The position numbers and the translations under genes are program-made. The notes beneath the pieces were generated by a model. That model searched no databases, had not been told where the DNA came from, and saw only the letters and a program-made list of their open reading frames with translations. Shown here piece by piece: positions 19,889 to 28,133 of a DNA stretch of 64,000 nucleotides (position 1 is the first letter of the stretch; every line of letters begins with the position of its first letter). Origin of the DNA: Marnyiella aurantia (lineage in GTDB: Bacteria; Bacteroidota; Bacteroidia; Flavobacteriales; Weeksellaceae); the NCBI RefSeq assembly GCF_014041915.1, contig NZ_CP059472.1, forward strand, positions 124,001-188,000, written 5' to 3'.

Positions 19889-20236
19889 ATGAGAGGCAAT
19901 GACTTGCTGGAGCGTACTTTTGTATTCGGAATTGACTGTTTAAAGTTTTGTAGAAAACTTCCATCTGATCCGGAATACAGGCTGATACGTTTCCAACTCG
20001 GAAAATCTGCTACTTCACTTGGTGCGAATTACGAAGAATCTCAGGCTGGTTCATCCAGAGCAGATTTTAAAAATAAGGTCAGAATTTCTCTGCGCGAAGC
20101 CAGAGAATCCAATTATTGGCTTCGGGTCATCAAAGAACTTGCTGATCATAATGATGATGCTTTAGAAAGGCTCATAACAGAAAGCATCGAGCTCAAGAAA
20201 ATTTTTGGTGCAATAGTAAATAATACAAAGATTTAA
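19889..20236 (+). CDS. four-helix-bundle protein (S23/IVS family), cassette 1
   Basis: 115 residues with the pattern of the TIGR02436-type four-helix-bundle family: a short N-terminus (NDLLERTFVFGIDCLKFCRKL), then FQLGKSATSLGANYEESQAGSSRADF, the conserved RSxxSIxANxxEg segment, then LREARESNYWLRVIKEL. These proteins were first seen in intervening sequences of 23S rRNA genes; their activity is unknown. Here it sits between queA and rlmN, away from any rRNA gene, and is bounded by inverted repeats at 19801 and 20250. Two relatives occur in the window (49448 and 51062). Confidence 0.88.
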   Translation: MRGNDLLERTFVFGIDCLKFCRKLPSDPEYRLIRFQLGKSATSLGANYEESQAGSSRADFKNKVRISLREARESNYWLRVIKELADHNDDALERLITESIELKKIFGAIVNNTKI

Positions 20237-20249
20237 CTTGGCTCTTCTA

Positions 20250-20267
20250 ACTTTTTACCTGGCTCTT
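20250..20267. repeat. cassette 1, right inverted repeat
   Basis: ACTTTTTACCTGGCTCTT; its reverse complement AAGAGCCAGGTAAAAAGT differs from the left copy at three positions. It lies 14 nt after the four-helix-bundle stop and 9 nt before the rlmN start. Confidence 0.5.
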
Positions 20268-20275
20268 AGCTAATT

Positions 20276-21310
20276 ATGAAGGACATCCGCACCTTATCCC
20301 TGGAAGAACTGCAAAACTATTTCGTCACCCTTGGCGAAAAGCCTTTCCGTGCAAAACAGGTCTACGACTGGCTGTGGAGCAAAAACCTGCATTCCATTGA
20401 CGAAATGACCAATCTTTCCCGCGAACTTAGGGAAAGGATTGCGCAGGAATATACAATTAATCCAATTTCAGTAGATCTTCTGCAGAAATCGAAGGACGGA
20501 ACCATTAAGAACGGTGTGAAACTACATGACGGACTTCTGGTGGAATCTGTGCTTATACCTACTGAGAGCCGTACTACGGCCTGTGTATCCTCACAGGTTG
20601 GATGTTCACTGAACTGCGAGTTCTGTGCAACGGCCAGATTGAAAAGAATGCGCAACCTTGAAGTGGCAGAAATCGTAGATCAGGTAGCTCTTATTGACCA
20701 GCAAAGTAAGACCTACTTTGACAGACCTCTTTCCAATATCGTCTTTATGGGCATGGGCGAGCCCATGATGAACTACAAGAATGTGGTGGAAGCCATCAAA
20801 AAGATCACTGAACCCGAAGGAATGGGTATGTCGCCGCGGCGTATTACTGTTTCTACTTCCGGGATTCCGAAGATGATCAGAATGCTTGCGGATGAAGATC
20901 TACGGGTGAAACTGGCACTGTCGCTGCATTCAGCCATCGAAGAAAAGCGAAATGAGATTATGCCGTTTTCGGATAAGTTCCCGCTTACGGACATTATGGA
21001 CGCGCTGCAATATTGGTATCAGAAAACCGGAAATACAGTTACCTATGAATATTGCGTCTGGAAAGGAATCAACGACAAAGATGAGGATATAAAGGCACTG
21101 ATCCGGTACTGCAAACAGGTGTCTTCCAAAGTCAATCTGATTCAGTACAACCCGATTGGCGATGGCAAATACGACCAGTGTAACAAAGAGGCCGAGGACA
21201 ATTATGTGCGTCAGCTGGAGAAAGCTGGTATTACCGTGCTGATCCGGAGAAGCAGGGGTGGAGATATTGATGCCGCCTGTGGGCAGTTGGCCAATAAATC
21301 CAGTGAGTAA
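20276..21310 (+). CDS. rlmN: 23S rRNA (adenine(2503)-C(2))-methyltransferase / dual-specificity RlmN
   Basis: 344 residues. The radical-SAM triad is Cys110, Cys114 and Cys117 in GCSLNCEFC, and the C-terminal catalytic cysteine is Cys335 in IDAACGQL. FMGMGEPMMNY and RITVSTSGIPKMIR are further family blocks, and the N-terminal KPFRAKQVYDWLW is present. It methylates A2503 of 23S rRNA and A37 of some tRNAs. The stop overlaps the next ATG (TAATG), so it heads a three-gene operon. Confidence 0.96.
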   Translation: MKDIRTLSLEELQNYFVTLGEKPFRAKQVYDWLWSKNLHSIDEMTNLSRELRERIAQEYTINPISVDLLQKSKDGTIKNGVKLHDGLLVESVLIPTESRTTACVSSQVGCSLNCEFCATARLKRMRNLEVAEIVDQVALIDQQSKTYFDRPLSNIVFMGMGEPMMNYKNVVEAIKKITEPEGMGMSPRRITVSTSGIPKMIRMLADEDLRVKLALSLHSAIEEKRNEIMPFSDKFPLTDIMDALQYWYQKTGNTVTYEYCVWKGINDKDEDIKALIRYCKQVSSKVNLIQYNPIGDGKYDQCNKEAEDNYVRQLEKAGITVLIRRSRGGDIDAACGQLANKSSE

Positions 21311-22026
21311 TGTTTATCCACCGCGGTAAAGCCCGTACTGAAAAGCACAATCTGGCTATTGCCTCACTTCTGGGATTTGTAGCAGGATTGGTTAATGTGG
21401 TCGGATTTTTATCTGTAAAGAAACTTACAACCAATGTTACGGGGCATTTTGCATTCTTTGTTGATGAAGCTTTCCAGCAAAAGATCGTTCAGGCATTCCA
21501 TACAGGCCTATATATTTTCTTCTTCTTTGCCGGTGCGTTTTTCGCCAGTCTGCTGGTAGAATTTTATACGCGCCGACGCGAAAATCTCATCTATATAATT
21601 CCGGCACTTACCGAAGCCTTTATTCTTGGAGCAATAGCTCTGTCGGGTACGCTGTTGATACAGCAAAATCCCGATATTATAGCCTTTGCGCTGCTGTTTG
21701 CTATGGGACTACAGAATGCCTTGGTTACAAGAATTTCTAATGCAGTTGTCCGAACGACACACCTGACCGGTCTGTTTACGGATATGGGAATTGAATTTGC
21801 GCAGCTGTTTTTCTACAAAGGAAAATCCAGGCGGCAGAAACTGCTGAAATCAATTCGCTTGCGTCTGACGATTATCTGGATGTTCTTCGCAGGCGGTGTT
21901 ACAGGTGGATTGCTGTACAGCTCATGGGGATTCAGGGCACTCTTGCTGGGTAGTTTTTTACTTTTGGGCGGACTGCTTTTTGACTTTATTAAGATTAGAT
22001 TAGTTCTTATGAGACCAAAAATATGA
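21310..22026 (+). CDS. DUF1275 (YoaK-like) membrane protein
   Basis: 238 residues with about six hydrophobic helices. The N-terminal LAIASLLGFVAGLVNVVGFLSV.KLTTNVTGH and the central ALLFAMGLQNALVTRISNAVVRTTHLTGLFTDMG are typical of DUF1275. The family is widespread and of unknown function; transport has been suggested. Start and stop overlap the neighbouring genes (TAATG and ATGA). Confidence 0.88.
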   Translation: MFIHRGKARTEKHNLAIASLLGFVAGLVNVVGFLSVKKLTTNVTGHFAFFVDEAFQQKIVQAFHTGLYIFFFFAGAFFASLLVEFYTRRRENLIYIIPALTEAFILGAIALSGTLLIQQNPDIIAFALLFAMGLQNALVTRISNAVVRTTHLTGLFTDMGIEFAQLFFYKGKSRRQKLLKSIRLRLTIIWMFFAGGVTGGLLYSSWGFRALLLGSFLLLGGLLFDFIKIRLVLMRPKI

Positions 22027-22904
22027 GAGGGATATTCACTATTATCCTGCTGGTGACTTTTGCGTCCATGCAGGCCCAAAAAGTTAATTTCCTGACACTC
22101 AGTAAATACAGAGTCAGCACGCTGGCCGATGTACTAAGGGAGAATTCTGGTCTTACATTTTATGACGGAAAACTTTATACGCTGAATGACGGTGGGAACA
22201 CCGCGGATATCTTCGTCATTGATCCCTTCACAGGAAAAGTGGAAACGATCATCAACTCTCCACTCGGGAATACGGATTGGGAGGCAATAGCTACAGATTC
22301 CACCTATCTGTATATTGGCGATTTTGGAAATAATGCGGGTTCGCGTACAGATTTGAAGTTATTAAAAATGCCTCACGACAAAAGCCAAGCTGCCGATTCC
22401 ACAAAGACCATAGGTTTTTACTATCCTGAACAGACGGATTTCAGATCACGCCTTCACAATAATGATTTCGATGCCGAGGCAATGATCTTTCTTAACGCAA
22501 ATCTACATATATTCACCAAAGGGTGGACTTCGGGATCAACAACACATTATATTGTAGACCCTGCATTTTATGAAGGTCAGGCCGCACAAAAAGTATCGCG
22601 TTACAAAACAGGTTTTCTTGTGACCGATGCTGCTTATTATAATAAAAGGCTCTATCTGGTGGGATACACTAAGAAGGCTGAAGTGTTTTTGAGTATCTTC
22701 ACAGAATCCAGACCGGGAATTTTCTTTAATAAAGAACCTCAAAAATACTACCTGGGAACAGCCTTTTCCGTAGGTCAGGTTGAAGGTGTAGAAGTAAATG
22801 ACCAAGGAATTTACATTTCATCAGAAGCATTCCGTACTCCGTTGGGTGTTGTAAAACAGGGCCTGTACTTTGTGCCTCATTCAAAAATAAAAGCCGGAAA
22901 ATAG
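22023..22904 (+). CDS. secreted beta-propeller-like protein
   Basis: 293 residues, signal peptide MRGIFTIILLVTFASMQAQ. Repeated strand motifs such as GLTFYDGKLYTLNDGGNTADIFVIDPFTGKVETII, DWEAIATDSTYLYIGDFGNN and GVEVNDQGIYISSEAF suggest a propeller related to SdiA-regulated/phytase-like proteins. No catalytic motif was identified. It overlaps the DUF1275 stop by 4 nt (ATGA). Its stop codon sits in the loop of the terminator hairpin. Confidence 0.78.
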   Translation: MRGIFTIILLVTFASMQAQKVNFLTLSKYRVSTLADVLRENSGLTFYDGKLYTLNDGGNTADIFVIDPFTGKVETIINSPLGNTDWEAIATDSTYLYIGDFGNNAGSRTDLKLLKMPHDKSQAADSTKTIGFYYPEQTDFRSRLHNNDFDAEAMIFLNANLHIFTKGWTSGSTTHYIVDPAFYEGQAAQKVSRYKTGFLVTDAAYYNKRLYLVGYTKKAEVFLSIFTESRPGIFFNKEPQKYYLGTAFSVGQVEGVEVNDQGIYISSEAFRTPLGVVKQGLYFVPHSKIKAGK

Positions 22905-22917
22905 TTCCGGCCTTTTT
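22893..22917 (+). terminator. terminator of the rlmN operon
   Basis: GCCGGAA and TTCCGGC form a 7-bp stem around the TAG stop codon, followed by TTTTT. Confidence 0.75.
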
Positions 22918-22920
22918 GGT

Positions 22921-24309
22921 TTAATAATTAAGGATTTTAAAACTTTCCTCAAAGCTATCGGAGGAGATCTTGAATATATAGTTTCCTTTTGGCGCTTCAA
23001 AAGTCAATTTGTTTACACCCTCTCTTAAAAATACCTTTCCGGATTTAACCAGCTTGCCTTCCATCGAGTAGATTTCCATAGTGAATTCCTGGCTGGATTT
23101 TCCCTGGTATTCGATCTGCAGTTCCTGATTCCTCACCGGATTCAATATTTTTATATGAGAACCCTTAGGAGCATGTTCCGCAGTTGCCAGCACGCCATAG
23201 CTGAACGTGTGCATTTGTGTGAACCCGCCTGCAGTAATCTGTGCCTTCCAGTTTCCAGTCTGGTTAAATGTCGCTGGAATAAAGTTCCAGTACCAGTATG
23301 AAGCACTGTAAAACTGAGGCATGTTGAAGGTTTGGTTGTACGCCACAGAATTGTCGGGACGGAATAACTGTATATTTACGGGTGAACCAGTCGCTATATC
23401 CGAAAGGAATGTGTAAATATAGACTCCTTCTCCTGTACTGAACTGGCTTTTGAAAAGAGTGGATTCCTGAACCCCACATCCGTTATTCAGAATTACTTCG
23501 CCGCTGTGGCTGGATACGGAATTGATTTTTGGATTATTATAATTTTTCTGAACCTGCCACCACGACTGTGTGGCCGAAGTCCACGTATTACATGGCCCCT
23601 GATAGGGATCTACGAGTTGGCTATTGCTGTTGTAGACTTCGAAATGCAGATGCGGGCCGGTAGAATTACCAGAACTGCCCACAACTCCCAGATATTCGCC
23701 TGCATTTACACTCTGACCAATGCTCTTGGAAGTAAGGGAATTGTTTTTCAGGTGTCCGTACCAGGCAATACTGCCGTCGCTGTGCTGAACATACACCGCA
23801 TTCCATGTAAGGTTATTGAAGGCGCAGTTTCTGTCGTACTGTCCGTTACCCTTCGCGACAATCACTCCGGGAGCCGCCGCTATTACTTCCGCTTCATTAT
23901 GATCCATCTGATACCAGCCGAACGGCCAGGTAAAGATGTCGATACCTGCGTGATTATATCCGCCAGCAGTGTCATACGTCCTGGTTCCGCAGTTATAATC
24001 CTGAACCTGATTTGGATATGCTGAATTATGGTCTACATAATTGGAAATACTCCATACCTCATTATAGGGAGCATTGGTGCTTTTCTTAACCGGCCAGATA
24101 AAAAGTGGTGCTAGAAGCGCATTTTTAGATGCTAACTTACCTTCCTGTACAAGTTTCTTTTGATTGGTCTGTATCATTTTCTGAATGGAGGCCCGCGCCT
24201 CTGGAGACAGACATTCGGTACTCTCAAACTTAAATTCGCCGCCGCCGGTTTGCGCCGCCGCAAACTGCAGGGCAGCAAACAGTCCTAATGTTAAAATTTT
24301 TGTTTTCAT
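22921..24309 (-). CDS. secreted M23 metallopeptidase with T9SS sorting domain
   Basis: 462 residues, signal peptide MKTKILTLGLFAALQFAAAQ. The LytM/M23 domain (about 125-240) has NHAGIDIFTWPF (His and Asp of the HxxxD zinc motif), YGHLKNNS and GPHLHFEVYN (HxH). A beta-sandwich domain follows (about 270-375), then about 75 C-terminal residues ending in KGNYIFKISSDSFEESFKILNY, the type A sorting domain of the type IX secretion system. It should be exported across the outer membrane and cut peptidoglycan or protein, perhaps of other bacteria. A TACATTTG box at 24336-24329 on the minus strand is a likely -7 element. Confidence 0.92.
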   Translation of the reverse strand: MKTKILTLGLFAALQFAAAQTGGGEFKFESTECLSPEARASIQKMIQTNQKKLVQEGKLASKNALLAPLFIWPVKKSTNAPYNEVWSISNYVDHNSAYPNQVQDYNCGTRTYDTAGGYNHAGIDIFTWPFGWYQMDHNEAEVIAAAPGVIVAKGNGQYDRNCAFNNLTWNAVYVQHSDGSIAWYGHLKNNSLTSKSIGQSVNAGEYLGVVGSSGNSTGPHLHFEVYNSNSQLVDPYQGPCNTWTSATQSWWQVQKNYNNPKINSVSSHSGEVILNNGCGVQESTLFKSQFSTGEGVYIYTFLSDIATGSPVNIQLFRPDNSVAYNQTFNMPQFYSASYWYWNFIPATFNQTGNWKAQITAGGFTQMHTFSYGVLATAEHAPKGSHIKILNPVRNQELQIEYQGKSSQEFTMEIYSMEGKLVKSGKVFLREGVNKLTFEAPKGNYIFKISSDSFEESFKILNY

Positions 24310-24422
24310 ATCTGTGTTTTTAGTATATCAAATGTACAAAATCCGGAGATGGCCCGCATATAATTAATAATTGAATTATATTTGCTGTAAAGCAAAAGCT
24401 GTCATTCACAAACCGGAGAAAA

Positions 24423-25400
24423 TTGGCCAATATTGTAGAAGAAATTAAGAAACCGATTGCACAGGAGATGAAACTTTTTGAAAAAAAGTTTTATGAATCC
24501 ATGCAAAGCAATGTTCCACTGCTAGACAAAGTAACCCGTTTTATAGTTACCACAAAAGGGAAGCAGATGAGGCCTATGTTTGTTTTTCTGTGCGCACGGC
24601 TGGTGGGCTCGGTAAATGAAAAAACCTTTCGCGGAGCATCGATGATAGAACTGATTCACACTGCAACACTCGTACACGACGATGTGGTGGACGAAAGCTT
24701 TAAACGCCGAAACTTTTTCTCCATAAATGCCCTCTGGAAAAATAAGATCGCTGTGCTTGTGGGTGATTATCTTCTTTCCAAGTCGGTACTTCTTTCCACG
24801 GATCACAAAGATTTTGATCTTCTTTCCGTTATTGCCAGAACTATCCGCGAAATGAGTGAGGGTGAACTTCTGCAACTGGAGAAAGCCCGTAAGCTGGATA
24901 TCACCGAGGATGTCTATTATGAAATAATTCGCCAGAAAACGGCTACACTTATAGCGGCATGCTGTGAAATAGGTGTACTTTCGAATAATGCTGATGAGCA
25001 TATGGCGAAAAAAATGATGGAATTCGGCACCTTTACCGGGATGGCCTTTCAGATTAAAGACGACCTTTTTGATTATCTTTCTTCCAATTTCATCGGCAAA
25101 CCGGTGGGCATCGATATTAAAGAACAGAAAATGACTCTGCCTTTAATTCATACTCTGAAAACAGCCTCCGAGAAAGACCGTAAGTACTTCTTCAACACGA
25201 TTAAACGCTATAACAATGACAAAGTTCGTGTGAAGGAACTTATTGAGTTTGTTAAAAGTTCAGGCGGTCTGGACTATGCAATGGGTGTGATGAAGGATTT
25301 CCAGCTTAAAGCGAAAAACATTCTGAATGAATTTCCGGATTCCGAGGCCAAACATTCACTCCATCTAATGCTGGACTATGTGATTGAAAGAAAATTCTAG
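24423..25400 (+). CDS. polyprenyl diphosphate synthase
   Basis: 325 residues. The first Asp-rich motif is LVHDDVVDE and the second QIKDDLFDY; TKGKQMRPMFVFLCARL and GDYLLSKSV are conserved. It elongates isoprenyl chains from IPP, probably octa- or heptaprenyl diphosphate for menaquinone. The start is TTG at 24423: the protein from there (MANIVEEIKKPI) is what relatives begin with, and the next ATG would cut off 16 conserved residues. A TATATTTG box at 24377-24384 lies 39 nt upstream. Confidence 0.92.
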   Translation: MANIVEEIKKPIAQEMKLFEKKFYESMQSNVPLLDKVTRFIVTTKGKQMRPMFVFLCARLVGSVNEKTFRGASMIELIHTATLVHDDVVDESFKRRNFFSINALWKNKIAVLVGDYLLSKSVLLSTDHKDFDLLSVIARTIREMSEGELLQLEKARKLDITEDVYYEIIRQKTATLIAACCEIGVLSNNADEHMAKKMMEFGTFTGMAFQIKDDLFDYLSSNFIGKPVGIDIKEQKMTLPLIHTLKTASEKDRKYFFNTIKRYNNDKVRVKELIEFVKSSGGLDYAMGVMKDFQLKAKNILNEFPDSEAKHSLHLMLDYVIERKF

Positions 25401-25501
25401 TAGTCTGGCTGTTCCGCCACTTAAATTTTATGCTGTTTTTAATGAAAAATGTTTGCAAACGAACTGTTAGTGCGAAAGTAGGAAGTTAGTACTGTTGAAG
25501 T

Positions 25502-25921
25502 TTATTCAATAACAATCACAAGTTTCCTGACCGATTTTCTGCTGCTCTCGGGAGCGCCCAAGGGTTGCTCAAAGAACTCTAGTTCTCCTGTGCCTTTTTC
25601 TTTTGCTCTAAGTACATAGTAAGCGGGCATCGGGTCGCCAGGCTTTAAGTCTTTTGGCATTTTCTCCTGGGCCAATTCAGTTCTTTCAAGTTCAGCTATC
25701 TGTTTTGGTTTCATTTCGAATACAAGACGTACAGGAACCGCCCCCCGGGTGGGAACAAACAGATCTGTGGATTCGCCGTTTTTCAGTTTGATTATATTTT
25801 CATCCATCTCTTTATTTTCTTTCTGTTCAAAGGTAGCTGACCTGGGCTTCTCTTGTGCCGTTTTACTTGATTGTGTGCAGCTCACAAAGGCTGCAAACGT
25901 CAAAATTATAAGTGTTTTCAT
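25502..25921 (-). CDS. lipoprotein, probable chagasin-like (I42) cysteine protease inhibitor
   Basis: ATG at 25921 gives a 139-residue lipoprotein (MKTLIILTFAAFVSC, Cys15). After a charged linker (16-42) comes a domain of about 97 residues. It has the order of chagasin loops: LKNGESTDLFVPTRGA (49-61) in place of G....NPTTGY, then AYYVLRAKEKGTGELEFFEQPLG in place of the strand leading to the RPW loop, then a final strand KLVIVIE. The key loop residues are diverged, so this is a fold-level judgement. The gene lies 55 nt downstream of a papain-family protease on the same strand, which makes an inhibitor or immunity role attractive. Confidence 0.55.
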   Translation of the reverse strand: MKTLIILTFAAFVSCTQSSKTAQEKPRSATFEQKENKEMDENIIKLKNGESTDLFVPTRGAVPVRLVFEMKPKQIAELERTELAQEKMPKDLKPGDPMPAYYVLRAKEKGTGELEFFEQPLGAPESSRKSVRKLVIVIE

Positions 25922-25976
25922 ATAAAATAAATAAAGCAGGAAGCCATACATCGCTGACTTCCTGCAAATTGAGATT

Positions 25977-27647
25977 CTAGTCATACCATTTGTGGTGCAT
26001 AGCTGAATCCATGCCGCTTACGAAGCAGTCCAGCCGGTTGGCAGCCCATGAACTTACACCCACGCCGCTGGAAAGTTTTCCACCCAAATCTTCCTCACCG
26101 CTCCAGTTGGATCCGTCCCACCAGCGATGCATCATACGGTAAGAACGTCCCGGATAAAATATATCAATCCTGTTTTTACCCCACGACACTGCACCCGGAC
26201 TGTCGAAGAGTTCGCCACCCATGTTTTCCCAGTTGCTCCAACCACCGTCAAACCACCGGTGCCAAAGTTTATTGTCAGTTCCTCTCGCAAAAATATCCAG
26301 TCTTCCGCTCGCCCAGGAACAGACTGTCGGAGCAGAAGTGATTACCCCGCCCAGGCTTTCCCAGCCGTGCCAGGCACCGTCCCACCACATGTGCCACAAT
26401 GCGGAGTCCGTTCCTCTTGCAAAAATATCAATTCTGTTTGGTCCCCAACTCACTGCGGTAGGTTCACTGGAAAGCTGTCCTCCGAGGGATTCCCATGAGC
26501 TCCAGCCGCCCTGAAACCATTTATGGTATAACTGGTAATCGGTTCCCACCGCGAAAATATCTAATCTGCCTGTACCCCACGAGCTTATTGCAGGAGCACC
26601 GTGTATCAGTCCGCCCAAACTTTCCCAGCCGAGCCAGGCTGATCCGTTCCACCATCTGTGGTGTACAGCACTGTCTAAACCACGGGCCACAACATCAATT
26701 CGGTTCGCACCCCAGGATACCGCATTTGGTTTACTGGTAATTTTTCCCCCCAGGCTTTCATAACCTTTCCAGCCTTTAGTTTTTGGTAATTTTACACCGG
26801 TACAGCCCATTTTGGGATAATCATCAATCTTACATTGTCCATAAGCAATTTTAAAAAAGCCAGCTTCACCAAAATTATTGGCTCCCCATGAATTTTTGCA
26901 AATCCAGCATTGGGCAGCATCGTCATAGCCTATTACCTGTACGCAATGTAAACCTTCCAGGACACCTGATACTTTTTTGTAAACACCTGAACTGTAATTG
27001 AAGAAGTCTGTATAAACTTCCATAATAGCGGCCAAAGGTCCACTATTGGCTAGGTACTGCTTTGCGGCTGGTACTGTGGAGACTGTGTGAATATTGGTTA
27101 TTTTAACCGCTCTTGAGTTTCGGTCTGCACCTGATTTGCAGGAAGGCGTCCCGTTCCAGATGTCATTACCAGAAAACGCAGAAGTATATGGATTGTAAGC
27201 CTCGTCGCAAACACCACGGCTCTTAATCTGATCAAAGCACTGGTCGTGCCACCAGCCACCGCAGGAAGCCCCGTGTGAAGAGCAAAAATGCGAATCGGCT
27301 TCAGAAAGATCCAGCAGTTGTCCATGTTCTATGGATGCCATTGATTCGGTAACTGCCACACAGCAAAAGGATACACAACTACCACAACCGCCCTGTTGCT
27401 TTACAGCAGTGACATGGTTTCCGTTTCTGTTGCGCCAATCTACCTTTGTGGGCAGTCCGGCCAGCGGCGCACCCGCGGACACGGAAGCTGTCGCTGCAGG
27501 CATTTTGAAACCTGCAGGAAGTTCCACGCCCAGCAGTGCTTTTCTTTTCAAGTCGGGGAGTTTGGAAACTGCAGTTTCCATTGCAGTCCACGTAGCATTT
27601 TTTGCAATAAGGTCTTCCCTTAATTTTGCAAAGGTTAATTTTGCCAT
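25977..27647 (-). CDS. papain-family (C1) protease with PLL-like beta-propeller
   Basis: 556 residues. Residues 1-62 form a propeptide-like region ([13 protein letters not shown]). The C1 domain (about 66-285) has Gln85 (oxyanion), Cys91 in GGCGSCVSF, His234 in [12 protein letters not shown] and Asn252 in CKNSWG; the Trp that usually follows the catalytic Cys is Val. Residues 293-556 hold six repeats of about 45 residues ([30 protein letters not shown]), a DUF346/PLL-lectin-like propeller. No Sec signal peptide and no T9SS tail are visible, so localisation is open: cytosolic, lysis-released or delivered by a dedicated system. It is followed by a probable inhibitor lipoprotein. Confidence 0.9.
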   Translation of the reverse strand: MAKLTFAKLREDLIAKNATWTAMETAVSKLPDLKRKALLGVELPAGFKMPAATASVSAGAPLAGLPTKVDWRNRNGNHVTAVKQQGGCGSCVSFCCVAVTESMASIEHGQLLDLSEADSHFCSSHGASCGGWWHDQCFDQIKSRGVCDEAYNPYTSAFSGNDIWNGTPSCKSGADRNSRAVKITNIHTVSTVPAAKQYLANSGPLAAIMEVYTDFFNYSSGVYKKVSGVLEGLHCVQVIGYDDAAQCWICKNSWGANNFGEAGFFKIAYGQCKIDDYPKMGCTGVKLPKTKGWKGYESLGGKITSKPNAVSWGANRIDVVARGLDSAVHHRWWNGSAWLGWESLGGLIHGAPAISSWGTGRLDIFAVGTDYQLYHKWFQGGWSSWESLGGQLSSEPTAVSWGPNRIDIFARGTDSALWHMWWDGAWHGWESLGGVITSAPTVCSWASGRLDIFARGTDNKLWHRWFDGGWSNWENMGGELFDSPGAVSWGKNRIDIFYPGRSYRMMHRWWDGSNWSGEEDLGGKLSSGVGVSSWAANRLDCFVSGMDSAMHHKWYD

Positions 27648-28133
27648 AGCTATTAATTTTAGTAGTGCTTACTCTATTTCGAATGGGGATTTTCAGCTTA
27701 CTCCCAGATTTTGAAAATACATTTACCGGGTGAAAATTTAGAGTGTGTTTTATTGAGTAATTTGAAATAAAATTTACCTATTATAAAGTTATGCAAAAGT
27801 ATTTTACAAAATAGATAATAATTAATTAAAATATTTAATCTCATTAACAGGTCCTGCTGGGACAATTTTAAATTTCCTGGATTCCATGATTTTAAATCTA
27901 AGTTCGTAGTTGATTTTAAGTCTGGTTTTATACATCAGTTACATTAAATTGAAATATCCAATGCAATTCATATATTAAATGTCATTTTAGTAGGCCTTTT
28001 ATTATATACTTAATAATGTATAGTTGGCTTTAATGCTAAAACCATAATGCGTTACATTCTGTTTAAAATTATCTGCTTTTTTCTGATGATTTGTAATTTG
28101 TAAAAATTATTATCTTTGTCCAAATTCATATTT
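27648..28133. other. AT-rich divergent control region
   Basis: 486 bp between the protease (-) and the E1 gene (+). No ORF is supported. TACTTTTG on the minus strand (27801-27794) is a possible -7 box for the protease, about 150 nt from its start. The plus-strand box for E1 is at 28111. Confidence 0.5.
28111..28118 (+). promoter_or_regulatory. -7 box of the E1 gene
   Basis: TATCTTTG fits TAnnTTTG. TTTG at 28090-28093 is 17 nt upstream, slightly short of the usual spacing. The ATG at 28134 follows after 15 nt. Confidence 0.6.

Noticed and set aside
26048-26740. Overlapping plus-strand ORFs with repeated peptides
   Set aside because: They mirror the propeller repeats of the protease gene on the other strand.
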